DNA of 64,000 nucleotides from JBBWZH01 sp035544115 (GTDB lineage: Bacteria; Actinomycetota; Actinomycetes; Mycobacteriales; CADCTP01). Positions 42,517-50,830 of this stretch are shown here, in pieces. A program made the position numbers and the translations under genes. Each line of letters begins with the position of its first letter. Within the stretch, counting starts at the first letter, position 1. The DNA is taken from positions 4,092,001-4,156,000 of the forward strand of contig OY970235.1 in NCBI GenBank assembly GCA_963714145.1, written 5' to 3'. The notes under the pieces were generated by a model. That model made no database searches. It was not told the DNA's origin and saw nothing but the letters and a program-made list of their open reading frames with translations.

Positions 42517-44402
42517 GCTGCTCCCGTCGGGCGTTCCAGCCCACCGCCGGCCCGGGCCGAGATGGCGGCCAACACGGCCTGTTCCGCGATATCGGAACCG
42601 GAGATCTCGGCGGCCACCCGGCCGGCGACCAGACACAGCACCCGGTCGCAGACGGCGACGAGGTCCTCGGAGTCGGACGAGCAGAGCAGGATGCCGACCC
42701 CGGCGGCGGCCTGTGCCCGCAGTAGCTGGTAGATCTGCGCCCGGGCGCCCACGTCCACGCCACTGGTCGGGTCGTCGAGCACCATGACCCGCGGCCGGGT
42801 GGCCAGCCACCGCGCCACGATCACCTTCTGCTGGTTGCCGCCAGACAGCAGCCCGTACAGCTTCGCCGGATCGCGCGGGCGGATGTCGACGTCAGCGAGC
42901 CAGTCCAGCGCGGCCTGCCGCTCCCGCCCCCGGCGCACCACACCACCCGACGCGAACCGGCGCAGGCTGGCCAGCGAGACGTTCTCGCGGACGTCGAACT
43001 CGCGGACCGCGCTGGCCGGGTGCCAGTTCGGCAGCACCAGGGCGATGCCATGGGCGCGCGCCGCCCGCGGCGTGAGCCTGCCGAGGGTGCGCCCGTCGGC
43101 GTCGATCACGGTGCCGCGCGCCGGCACCGCACCACCGAGCGCGCCGGCCAGCTCGTCCCGCCCCGAGCCGTCCAGCCCGGCGACACCGACGATCTCGCCG
43201 GCACCGACGCTAAAGTCCACACCGGCAAGGTAGCGCGCCACGAGGCTGTGTACCTCCAGAGCTGGCCGGACCAGGTCGCCCCGGCGGAAGCCACCGTCCA
43301 CACGCGAGTCACCATCAACACCGGCGGCACTGTCCACACGCGATCCATCGACCCGACCCGAGCCACCGTACACACTGGAGTCGCTGTCCACACGGGATCC
43401 ATCAACCCGGCCCGAGCCACCGTCCACACGGGAGGCACTGTCCACACGGGAGTCATCAGCCCGGCGGGAGCCACCGTCCACACTGGCTGCACTGTTCAAC
43501 CCGGCAGCACCGTCCAACCCGGTGGCACTGGTCAACCCGGCGGCACCGCTCAGCCCGGTGGCACCGTCCAACTCAGCGGCGCTGTCCGGGCGGGTGCTCA
43601 GCTTGGGTACCAGGGCGTCGCCGAGGATGTGCCGGACGATCTGGTCGCGGCTGAGGCCCTCGACCGGGAATGTGCCCTGCAGGCGGCCGTCCCGCAGTAC
43701 CGACACCACGTCGGCGAGGGCGAGGATCTCGTCCAGCCGGTGCGAGACGTAGAGCACGCTGACGCCGTGCGCGGCCACGTCCCGCACCACCCGGAACAGC
43801 GCCTCGACCTCCGTCGGCGGCAGTGCGGCGGTGGGTTCGTCCAGCACCAGCAGGCGGATCTCGCCATGCCGGTCGTCCAGCGCCCGGGCGACGGCCACCG
43901 CGCTGCGCTCCACCGGTCGCAGCTGCCCGACCGGCACGGCCAGGTCGAGCGTCACGCCGATGCGGGCGAGCAGTTCGGTGGCGCGGCGCCGCTGTGCCCG
44001 CACCTGGATGCGGCCGGCCGGGCCGGTCGGGTATCCGGCGACCAGGCCGATGTTGTCGGCCGCGTCGAACTGTGCGATCAGCCCGAGGTTCTGGTGGACG
44101 AACCGCAGGCCGAGCCGGTGCGATTCGGCCGGCGTGCCCGGCGGCAGTTCCTGGCCGGCGACGGTGATCCGGCAGCCGTGGTCGGGCGTGTGGTAGCCGG
44201 CGAGGATCTTGATGAAGGTCGACTTGCCCGAGCCGTTCTCCCCTACCACCGCGTGCACCGCGCCGCGCCGGACCCGCACCGAGACGTGGTCCAGGGCCCG
44301 CTGCTCGCCGAACGTCTTGCTGACCTCGCGCGCGTCCAGCAGCACGTCCGGCACGTCGGGCAGCCCGTCGAGGTCGGCCGGCGCGGTCAGCTCACGCCCC
44401 AC
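42513..44402 (-). CDS. CUT2-type ABC ATPase (RbsA-like, double domain) with repeat linker
   Basis: The product has 629 residues. NBD1 has Walker A GENGSGKST, Walker B LLVLDEPTAALPP and a degenerate signature QLRPVERSAV. NBD2 has the usual degenerate Walker A GLDGSGRDE, signature LSGGNQQKVIVARWL and Walker B VMVLDDPTSGVDVGA. Between them residues about 262-372 are an 18-residue low-complexity repeat (SRVDGGSGRVDGSRVDS type), making it about 110 residues longer than RbsA. GTG 44402 overlaps the receptor gene by 16 bp. It energises import by the 41494-42516 permease. Confidence 0.88.
   Translation of the reverse strand: MGRELTAPADLDGLPDVPDVLLDAREVSKTFGEQRALDHVSVRVRRGAVHAVVGENGSGKSTFIKILAGYHTPDHGCRITVAGQELPPGTPAESHRLGLRFVHQNLGLIAQFDAADNIGLVAGYPTGPAGRIQVRAQRRRATELLARIGVTLDLAVPVGQLRPVERSAVAVARALDDRHGEIRLLVLDEPTAALPPTEVEALFRVVRDVAAHGVSVLYVSHRLDEILALADVVSVLRDGRLQGTFPVEGLSRDQIVRHILGDALVPKLSTRPDSAAELDGATGLSGAAGLTSATGLDGAAGLNSAASVDGGSRRADDSRVDSASRVDGGSGRVDGSRVDSDSSVYGGSGRVDGSRVDSAAGVDGDSRVDGGFRRGDLVRPALEVHSLVARYLAGVDFSVGAGEIVGVAGLDGSGRDELAGALGGAVPARGTVIDADGRTLGRLTPRAARAHGIALVLPNWHPASAVREFDVRENVSLASLRRFASGGVVRRGRERQAALDWLADVDIRPRDPAKLYGLLSGGNQQKVIVARWLATRPRVMVLDDPTSGVDVGARAQIYQLLRAQAAAGVGILLCSSDSEDLVAVCDRVLCLVAGRVAAEISGSDIAEQAVLAAISARAGGGLERPTGAA
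43263..43600. repeat. 54-bp in-frame repeat in ABC ATPase linker
   Basis: GAGCCACCGT recurs at 43360, 43414 and 43468, a 54-bp (18-codon) period, with shorter CCGTCCAACCCGGTGGCACT-like units on the left arm of the array. The array lies precisely between the two nucleotide-binding domains and keeps frame. Confidence 0.85.
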
Positions 44403-45520
44403 AGCTTCTTGTACAGCGCCCGGTATTCCTCGACGTAGGCGTAGTGCTCGGTACCCGGGGGCTGGTTCTCCTTGGTGACGACCCACACCGGCAGCCCGTC
44501 CACCGCGGTGTTCTGCGTGGTGGACGCACCGGTCCAGGTGCGGGCGAGGTAGTCGACCGCGCGCCACATCATCTCGTGGATGTCGAAACCCGCGGACATC
44601 ACCAGCGACTGGCCGTTGCGCATGTAGTTCTGGCTGGTCGCCGTCTTGTCGATGGTGACCAGCTTGACCTTGCCCAGGCCGGCCGAGCTCAGCGCCGCCG
44701 GCAGACCGGTGACCATGTCGGCGAACCCGACGTACACCCAGTTGATGTCGGGGTGCGCGGACAGGTAGCTGGTGATCCGGGTGGGCAGGTCCGAGCCGAG
44801 GCTGGACACCGGGACGTCCAGCGACGCCACCGAGCAGTCGGCGCACTGCCCGGTGACCTCCTTGCGCAGCGCGTCGGCGATCATGCCGAGGTTGGCGTAG
44901 GCGGACACCGTCACGGTCACCGCCTTGATCGTGCCGCTGGCGTTGGCGAGCATGTAGTCGGCGAGAATCTGGCCCTGGGTGGCCCATTGCGGCCCGTAGC
45001 CGTAGACGGCGGTGAGCCCGTCGCCGGGGTTGTCCGCGGTGGTCAGGTCGATCACCGGGATCTTCGCGGCGGCCAGCTGCGCGAGCTCCGGATTGAACAG
45101 TGCGCGGGAGAAGCCACTCGTCACGACGGCGTCCGGATGCTGGGAGACCGCCTGTCCCCACGCGGACTTGATGCTCTCCGCGGTGAGACCGGCGTTGATG
45201 CGGTTGACCTTCCAGCCGAGCGTCTTCGCCGCCTCGTCGAGGGCGTCGCCGTTGCCGACGCAGGCCGGCGAGCCGCACTGGATGTAGTCGATCGTCTTGC
45301 CGGCCGGGACGGACTTGCCGATCGGCTCGGTGATGTTCAGCGTGGTGGGTCGCTGCATCAGCGTGCCGATGTGCGCCGCGGCCTGCGGGTACTTCGTCCC
45401 GGTCGATCCGCCGGTCCCGCTGTTGCCGCTGTCGGTGCTGCCCGAGTCGCACCCGGCGATCAGCGTGGCCACCCCGGCGAGCGCTGCGAGCGCGCGAACA
45501 CCCCGTGCCGACATTGGCAT
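44387..45520 (-). CDS. CUT2-type ABC transporter substrate-binding lipoprotein
   Basis: The 377-residue precursor has a lipobox LIAGC with Cys24, then a Gly/Ser/Thr linker and a type I periplasmic-binding fold (TIDYIQCGSPACVGNGDALD, AVVTSGFSRALFNPELAQLA, INWVYVGFADMVTGLPAALS, VTIDKTATSQNYMRNGQSLV). Extra cysteine pairs (QCGSPAC, QCADCS) could form disulfides outside the cell. It is the first gene after KstR2 box 6, so the whole transporter/catabolic operon 45520-37105 is a regulon member. Ligand inferred to be a steroid degradation intermediate or a related acid. Confidence 0.88.
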   Translation of the reverse strand: MPMSARGVRALAALAGVATLIAGCDSGSTDSGNSGTGGSTGTKYPQAAAHIGTLMQRPTTLNITEPIGKSVPAGKTIDYIQCGSPACVGNGDALDEAAKTLGWKVNRINAGLTAESIKSAWGQAVSQHPDAVVTSGFSRALFNPELAQLAAAKIPVIDLTTADNPGDGLTAVYGYGPQWATQGQILADYMLANASGTIKAVTVTVSAYANLGMIADALRKEVTGQCADCSVASLDVPVSSLGSDLPTRITSYLSAHPDINWVYVGFADMVTGLPAALSSAGLGKVKLVTIDKTATSQNYMRNGQSLVMSAGFDIHEMMWRAVDYLARTWTGASTTQNTAVDGLPVWVVTKENQPPGTEHYAYVEEYRALYKKLWGVS

Positions 45521-45540
45521 CTCCCGTCCTTCGCACGCCG

Positions 45541-45554
45541 ACCAAGCGCTTGCT
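45541..45554. promoter_or_regulatory. KstR2 operator (box 6), CUT2 transporter operon
   Basis: ACCAAGCGCTTGCT fits the consensus exactly. It lies 21 bp upstream of the receptor gene ATG (45520), next to GAAGGACGGGAG, the ribosome site. Confidence 0.88.
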
Positions 45555-45616
45555 ACGAGCGTAGGCTAGGACCGCCGCCCGACGACGTCAAGACGCTCCG
45601 GCGACACCGGCTCGGC

Positions 45617-46408
45617 TCAGGCCTCGTCGTAGGGCTGGCTGCGGTCGGCGCGGGAGGGCTGGCGGCCGATGCGCATCGGGGACAGCGGGGCGTCCACCAG
45701 CAGGATGCGGTGGGCGGTCCGGATCTCGACGCCGGGCGGGCGGCCCAGGGTCGGCTCGCGCAGCGCGGCCTGCTCGAAGTCGGCCCACGCCGCCCAGGCC
45801 GGGATCGCCCACAGCGCAAGGCATTCCGCGTCGTCGGCGAGCGCGGTGCGCCAGGCGCCGGCGAGCCGCCAGCCGAACCGATCGGTGATGTGCCCGGCGA
45901 GGTCGGCCAATCCGGCAAGGTAGCCGCGGGCCTGGCCGGGCGGCACGGTCACCAGTTCGTGTGCGTACACCTCGCCGCGTACGCCGGCGGCCAGCGATTC
46001 GGCGATCGTCGGCGACCACGGTGCCGGGGCGAGGATCCGGTCGGTGCCGCCGGACCGGTAGCTCGCCGCCCGGGCCCACCAGCGGGCCAGCTTGGGGTCC
46101 TGCATGGTCGGATGTCCGGTCTCGTGCCCGAACGACGCGGCCAACCCGGCGAAGCCGTCCTCCTCCCACAGGTTCACCACCTGCGGCCAGCGGCCGGTGC
46201 TGCCGACGACGCCCCAGACGCCGAAGCACTGCTGGCCGCGTTCCTGCTGCGCGATCGGCGAGTAGTTGGCCGTCATGTGGTAGAGGTAGTCGGCCCGGTG
46301 CGGGCCGATGATGTCGATGAACTCGTGGATATAGACCTTCTCGTTCCCACCCACGTCGTTCCCACCCTCGTCGTTCCCAGCCACGTTGGGCACAGCCGTT
46401 CCGGTCAT
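45617..46408 (-). CDS. NIPSNAP-like dimeric alpha/beta-barrel protein
   Basis: The product has 263 residues. Two similar ferredoxin-like halves can be seen: YIHEFIDIIGPHRADYLYHM...VVNLWEEDGFAGLAASFGHE and EVYAHELVTVPPGQARGYLA...CLALWAIPAWAAWADFEQAA. This resembles tandem NIPSNAP/EthD-type domains, a small-molecule binding or isomerising fold; no catalytic residue is certain. The N-terminal NVAGNDEGGNDVGGNEK is a short repeated leader. The start overlaps the CoA-transferase stop (ATGA). It belongs to the operon led by KstR2 box 7. Confidence 0.5.
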   Translation of the reverse strand: MTGTAVPNVAGNDEGGNDVGGNEKVYIHEFIDIIGPHRADYLYHMTANYSPIAQQERGQQCFGVWGVVGSTGRWPQVVNLWEEDGFAGLAASFGHETGHPTMQDPKLARWWARAASYRSGGTDRILAPAPWSPTIAESLAAGVRGEVYAHELVTVPPGQARGYLAGLADLAGHITDRFGWRLAGAWRTALADDAECLALWAIPAWAAWADFEQAALREPTLGRPPGVEIRTAHRILLVDAPLSPMRIGRQPSRADRSQPYDEA

Positions 46409-47649
46409 GCCGGGGCCCCGAGGGCACCAGCGCGGCGCAGTTCGGCGATGCGGGTGTCGTCCAGGCCGAGCACCGAACGCAGCACCTCGTCGGTGTGCCG
46501 GCCCGGCGTCGGCGCGGCCGACGGCGGCGGCAGTGACTCGTCCACCAGCTTGATCGGGTTGGGGATCATGTCGGCGCCGGCACCGGCCCCGGCACCGGCC
46601 GCCGGCAGCCAGGGCAGCCGGGCCTGGAACTGCGGGTCGGCGGCGATCGACGTCGCGTCGTTGACCGCCGCGATCGGGCAGTTGGCGGCGGCGCCGACGC
46701 GTACCCACTCGGCGGTGCTCCGGGTCGCGAAGATCGCCCGCAGCTCCCGCTGCAGGGCGCGGTTGCCGCGGGCGTGGTCGGCGTGGTGGCTGCCCGGGTT
46801 CGCGGCGAACAGGTCGTCCCGGCCGACGGCGGTGCAGAAGTTGCGCCAGAACTCCCGCTCCGACGCCATCAGCAGCACGTGCCCGTCGCTGCTGCGGTAG
46901 CACTGGTAGCGCACCGAGCCGGCCATGCCGCTGATGCCGGGGTCACGCCGCTCGCCGCCGTCGGCCGGGTTGCCGGTCACCTCGTCCGCCGGGCGCTGGT
47001 AGGCCCGGCTGCCCTCGATCCGGAACCAGTTCGTCGCGGCGGCGACGTCGCTCTGCGCCAGGTCGATGTGCGCGCCCTGCCCGCTGGCCCGGGCCCGCAG
47101 CAGCGCCGCGCACACCGCCAGCGCGCCCCACACCGGCGTGACCCGGACGCCCACCGTGGTGTGCTCGGGCAGGTAGGCGAAGCCCTCGTCGTCGGTGGCC
47201 GGCGGAGCGAGGCCGGCCCAGGTGTCGAAGCCGAGGCCGTGCGCGGGGATATCGCGGTACGGACCGGTCATGCCCCAGCCGGAGACGCTGCAGACGACGA
47301 CCGCCGGGTTCCGCTCGCGCATCCGCTCCACGGTGATGCCGCGGCGGGCCAGCGCACCGGGCCGCATCGCCTCGATCACCACGTCGGAGCGGCCGACCAG
47401 GTCGAGGTACAGCGCCACGCCGTCGTCGGTACGCAGGTCCAGCTCGACGCTGCGCTTGCCGCGGTTGACGTGCCAGTGCAGCAGCGACACCCCGTCGATG
47501 ATCGGCCAGGCCATCGTGCGCACGTAGTCGCCACCGGGCGGCTCCACCTTGATCACGTCGGCGCCCAGCTCGGCCAGCAGCATGCCGAGCGCACCGGGCT
47601 CGAGCAGCGACGACTCCAACACCCGCACCCCGGCCAGCAGCTCAGTCAT
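46405..47649 (-). CDS. Family III CoA-transferase (CaiB/BaiF)
   Basis: The product has 414 residues, with LAGVRVLESSLLEPGALGML, LGADVIKVEPPGGDYVRTMA, HWHVNRGKRSVELDLRTDDG, GRSDVVIEAMRPGALARRGI and GQGAHIDLAQSDVAAATNWF, where the Asp of QSDV is the candidate catalytic residue. Such enzymes move CoA between carboxylic acids. The partner is an ADP-forming acyl-CoA synthetase encoded upstream in the same KstR2 operon. Its first 14 codons are also present in a second copy at 47834-47875 made by a tandem duplication. Confidence 0.9.
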   Translation of the reverse strand: MTELLAGVRVLESSLLEPGALGMLLAELGADVIKVEPPGGDYVRTMAWPIIDGVSLLHWHVNRGKRSVELDLRTDDGVALYLDLVGRSDVVIEAMRPGALARRGITVERMRERNPAVVVCSVSGWGMTGPYRDIPAHGLGFDTWAGLAPPATDDEGFAYLPEHTTVGVRVTPVWGALAVCAALLRARASGQGAHIDLAQSDVAAATNWFRIEGSRAYQRPADEVTGNPADGGERRDPGISGMAGSVRYQCYRSSDGHVLLMASEREFWRNFCTAVGRDDLFAANPGSHHADHARGNRALQRELRAIFATRSTAEWVRVGAAANCPIAAVNDATSIAADPQFQARLPWLPAAGAGAGAGADMIPNPIKLVDESLPPPSAAPTPGRHTDEVLRSVLGLDDTRIAELRRAGALGAPA

Positions 47650-48000
47650 CGCGAGCTCCGCGGGCCAGCGGGCGGGCGAGCGGGCGGGCGAGCGAGCGGC
47701 CGAGCGGGCTGGCGGACGGGCTGGCGGACGGGCTGGCGGACGGGCGAGCGGGCGAGCGGGCTGGCTGGCGGACGGGCGAGCGCGTCCAGGGCCACCGCAC
47801 GGTCGGGGAGGGCGAGCAGCGAGTTGATGTCCAGGAGGACTCCAACACCCGCACCCCGGCCAGCAGTTCAGTCATCGCGAGCTCCGCGGGCCGGCAGGCG
47901 GGCCAGCGGGCGAGCGGGCAGGCGGACGGGCTGGCGAGCGGGCGAGCGCGTCCAGGGCCACCGCGCGGTCGGGGAGGGCGAGCAGCGGGTTGATGTCCAG
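47612..48000. repeat. Tandem duplication spanning CoA-transferase start and synthetase end
   Basis: The stretch from GACTCCAACACCCGCACCCC (47612) through the intergenic repeat to GTTGATGTCCAG (47834) recurs from 47838 to 48000. End segments are almost identical (1 mismatch in about 55 at one end, 2 in 55 at the other). The central GCGGGCGAGCGGGC-type simple repeat is about 60 bp longer in the first copy. The result is a non-functional copy of the CoA-transferase start and of the synthetase 3' end between the two real genes. Confidence 0.85.
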
Positions 48001-50358
48001 CTCGACGACCACACCGTCGGTGGCCATCCGCTGCACCGCCATGATCACGTCGACCAACGCGTCCAGGTCGGCCGGCGGCGCGCCGCGGTGCCCGGTGAGC
48101 AAGGCGAATCCGCGCAGTTCGCGGAGCATCCGACCGGCCTCGCCGCGGTCGAACGGCGGCATCCGGAAGGTCACGTCCCGGTACACCTCGACCGCGACGC
48201 CGCCCACACCGACCATCACCACCGGGCCGAACACCTCGTCGCTGGCGATACCCACGACCAGCTCGACGCCGCCGGCCGCCTGCTCGCAGACCAGCGTGCC
48301 GGCGTAGCTGGCACCCGGTTGGGCCGCGACGACCCGCTCGAACTCGGCGACCGTCGCGCGCACCGCGGCCGCGCCGCGGACGCCGACCCGCACCAGGCCC
48401 AGGTCGGACTTGTGCGCGATCTGCGGGCTGACCGCCTTCAGCACCACCGGCCCGGCGCCGGCCGCGGCCACTGCCCCGTCAACGTCCGCGCAGAGCACGT
48501 CGCGGGTCACCGGCACGCCGTACCGGCCCAGCAGCCGCTTCGCGGCTACCTCACCGAGCATCGACCCCGGCACCGCCCCAGCCAACCCAGCAGCCCCCGC
48601 CAACCCTGCGGCCCCCGGCAGCCCAGCTTGCTCCGGCAACCCAGCGGGCCCAGCCGACACAGCGGCCTCCGCCAGCCCAGCGGGCCCAGCCAACCCAACA
48701 GCCCCCGGCAACCCAACAGCCCCCGGCAGCCCAGCGGGCCCAGCCGACACAGCGACCTCCGCCAGCCCAGCGGGCCCAGCCAACCCAACAGCCCCCGGCA
48801 ACCCAACAGCCCCCGGCAGCCCAGCGGGCCCAGCCGACACAGCGACCTCCGCCAGCCCAGCGGCCTCCGGCAACCCAGCAGGCCCAGCCAACCCAACAGC
48901 CTCCGGCAACCCAGCCGGCTCAGCCAACCCAACAGCCTCCGGCAACCCAGCGGGCTCAGCCGACACAGCGGGATCAGCCAACTCAGCGGCGCGGTCGGCG
49001 AAGGCGTGATAGTCGAGAAACGCGCGTACCGCGGTGACGCAGTTGCCGAAGGTGCGGAACACCGGCAGCCGCGAGCCGAGCAGCCCGACGCGGTAGGCGT
49101 CCTCGGTGCCGGCCGGCGAGCCCCAGATCACGCAGACCGGCTTGTCGGTGGTGGCGGCGACGTCCACCAGGTCGGCGACGAACCTGTCGCTCATCGGCGG
49201 GAACGCCCCGGTGATCGGCACGACCAGCATGCCGATGTTCGGGTCGGCGAGGATCGCGTCCAGGATCTTGCGGCCGCGCCAGTCGCCGACCGGGTGCCCG
49301 CCGCTGTCGATCGGGTTGTCAACCCGCAGGTAGCCCGGGATCCACTCGCGCAAGGCGGTCTGGGTGCCGGCGGTGAGTCCGGGCAGCCCGACGCCGGCAA
49401 CGGTGAGCAGGTCGGCCAGGTGCGCGCTGGTCCCGCCGGAGATCGAGTACACCGCCACGCCCGGGGCCGACGGGCGCGCCGCGCGGGCGAACAGGGCCGC
49501 GGTGTCGAGCAGTTGGTCCAGACCATCGACCCGGGTCACGCCGTACTGGCGCAGCACGGCCGAGGTCACGTCGTCCGCGCCGGCCAGGTGGCCGGTGTGC
49601 GACTGCGTCCAGGACCGGCCGATCGCGGTGCGTCCCACCTTGACCGCGACGATCGGCACGCCGCAGCGGGCCGCATGCGTCGCGGCCCGGACGAACGCCG
49701 GCCCGTCCCGGAATCCTTCGAGGTAGCAGGCGATCGCGCCGGTGTCGGGCCGGTCGGCGAAGTAGTGGATGAAGTCGGCGGCGTCCAGATCGGCCTCGTT
49801 CCCGGTGGGCGCCCAGTGGCTGAACCGGATCCCCAACTCCTGCCCCTGGAACACCGGTCGGCCCTGATGGCCGCTCTGCGTGATCAGGGCGATCGCCTTG
49901 CCCGGCAGGTCGGCGCGGAAGTCCTCGAACATGTTCATGTTGGTGTTCGGGCCGAGCATGCGGACCCCGGTGCCGGCGAGGCGACGCACCATCTCGGCCT
50001 GCCGCCGGGCGCCGTCCGTGCCCACCTCGGCGAACCCGGCGGCGAAGACGACCACGAACCCGACCCGCTTCTCCGCCACCTGGCCCAGCGCCGTGTCCAC
50101 GTCGTTGACCAGGATCACCGCGACGTCGACCGGACCTGGCACGTCGACGATCGAGCGGTACGTGGCGATGCCGTCCACGGTGTCCCGGTTCGGGTTGACC
50201 GGGATGGCGGCGCCGCCGGACCGGGCGGCCCATTCGCGGACCCGGCGCCAGTTCACCGTGGCCGGGCGATCCGGCGTGTCCGAGGCGCCGATCACCGCCA
50301 CCGCGCGGGGCCGGAACAGCCGGTCGAGATCGGGCGGGTCACTGCGGCCGGCCGGCAT
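47872..50358 (-). CDS. ADP-forming acyl-CoA synthetase (acetyl-CoA synthetase-like) with repeat linker
   Basis: The product has 828 residues. A CoA-binding domain (LFRPRAVAVIGASDTPDRPA) and a succinyl-CoA-ligase-like domain with the phosphohistidine loop RSWTQSHTGHLAGADDV occupy 1-455. Residues about 456-599 are a Gly/Ala/Leu/Pro repeat (GPAGLPGAVGLPGAVGLA type, 30-residue period). The ATP-grasp domain (EVAAKRLLGRYGVPVTRD, PVVLKAVSPQIAHKSDLGLV) follows. The C-terminal tail (SPARPPARSPAGPPAGP) is also low complexity. ATG 50358 follows GGAGGAGGGG. KstR2 box 7 is 26 bp upstream. It makes or uses acyl-CoA with ATP/ADP; substrate unknown. Confidence 0.87.
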   Translation of the reverse strand: MPAGRSDPPDLDRLFRPRAVAVIGASDTPDRPATVNWRRVREWAARSGGAAIPVNPNRDTVDGIATYRSIVDVPGPVDVAVILVNDVDTALGQVAEKRVGFVVVFAAGFAEVGTDGARRQAEMVRRLAGTGVRMLGPNTNMNMFEDFRADLPGKAIALITQSGHQGRPVFQGQELGIRFSHWAPTGNEADLDAADFIHYFADRPDTGAIACYLEGFRDGPAFVRAATHAARCGVPIVAVKVGRTAIGRSWTQSHTGHLAGADDVTSAVLRQYGVTRVDGLDQLLDTAALFARAARPSAPGVAVYSISGGTSAHLADLLTVAGVGLPGLTAGTQTALREWIPGYLRVDNPIDSGGHPVGDWRGRKILDAILADPNIGMLVVPITGAFPPMSDRFVADLVDVAATTDKPVCVIWGSPAGTEDAYRVGLLGSRLPVFRTFGNCVTAVRAFLDYHAFADRAAELADPAVSAEPAGLPEAVGLAEPAGLPEAVGLAGPAGLPEAAGLAEVAVSAGPAGLPGAVGLPGAVGLAGPAGLAEVAVSAGPAGLPGAVGLPGAVGLAGPAGLAEAAVSAGPAGLPEQAGLPGAAGLAGAAGLAGAVPGSMLGEVAAKRLLGRYGVPVTRDVLCADVDGAVAAAGAGPVVLKAVSPQIAHKSDLGLVRVGVRGAAAVRATVAEFERVVAAQPGASYAGTLVCEQAAGGVELVVGIASDEVFGPVVMVGVGGVAVEVYRDVTFRMPPFDRGEAGRMLRELRGFALLTGHRGAPPADLDALVDVIMAVQRMATDGVVVELDINPLLALPDRAVALDALARSPARPPARSPAGPPAGPRSSR
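48560..48990. repeat. 90-bp in-frame minisatellite in synthetase linker
   Basis: A 90-bp unit starting AGCGGCCTCCGCCAGCCCAG at 48661 repeats at 48751 nearly base for base and begins a third time at 48841. Shorter GGCAACCCAACAGCC units flank it. The period is 30 codons. It separates the CoA-binding/ligase part from the ATP-grasp part. Confidence 0.9.
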
Positions 50359-50383
50359 CGCGTGGCACCCCTCCTCCGCTTGT

Positions 50384-50397
50384 AGCAAGCGCTTGGT
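50384..50397. promoter_or_regulatory. KstR2 operator (box 7)
   Basis: AGCAAGCGCTTGGT lies 26 bp upstream of the ADP-forming synthetase ATG (50358, minus). It is also 52 bp before the ATG at 50449 that heads a decayed copy of the plus-strand SDR start, so it may have been a divergent regulator site. Confidence 0.87.
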
Positions 50398-50448
50398 CGG
50401 TCTATGTTCTAGACGATCGCCTGTCGCTGTCAAGACGCGAGGAGCCAG

Positions 50449-50830
50449 ATGACCCGGGTGCCGCTGCTCCCCACGACAGGGCTGCTCCCCGCGGCAGCAC
50501 CCGTCCCCGGGGCAGCGCTGGTCCCGCCGGCAGTGCCAATCCCCGCGGCGGCACCCGTCCTCGGGGCGGCGCCAATCGTCGGACAGCGCCGACGACCCAG
50601 GCGGCACTCGCATCCAGGACGACGCCAATCGTCGGACAGCGCCGACGACCCAAGCGGCACTCGCATCCAGGACGACGCCAGTCGCCGGGACGGCCCCGGC
50701 GGCCCAGGTGGCACTGGTGGCACTGGTCTCCGGAAACGGCGCCAGTTATCGGGGCGCCGCAGCGACCCAGGTGGCGCGGTGACCTGGGTGGCGCTGGTGT
50801 CCGGGGTGGCGCGGTGACCCGGGTGGCACA
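50449..50830. repeat. Repeat expansion between KstR2 box 7 and the SDR-like gene
   Basis: This stretch holds no gene I can support. A 53-bp unit starting GCCAATCGTCGGACAGCGCC (50571) recurs at 50624 and again in part at 50677. CCCCGCGGCGGCACCCGTCC-like units precede it. Copies of the downstream gene's first codons (GTGACCCGGGTGGCGCTGGT type) occur at 50449, 50779 and 50814 before the real one at 50831. The 53-bp period is not a multiple of three, unlike the in-gene repeats. Confidence 0.85.

Noticed and set aside
47642..47875. A small minus-strand gene starting MTELLAGVRVLESS
   Set aside because: It is the duplicated start of the CoA-transferase running into out-of-frame repeat and synthetase sequence, so it is a by-product of the tandem duplication.
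46774..50385. A long plus-strand open frame opposite the synthetase and CoA-transferase
   Set aside because: Low-complexity translation without motifs; the minus strand holds well-defined enzymes with good starts and an operator.
50449..50817. A 122-codon plus-strand gene ahead of the SDR-like gene
   Set aside because: The sequence is made of short tandem repeats and copies of the next gene's first codons, ending in a stop inside a copy; no independent protein is supported.
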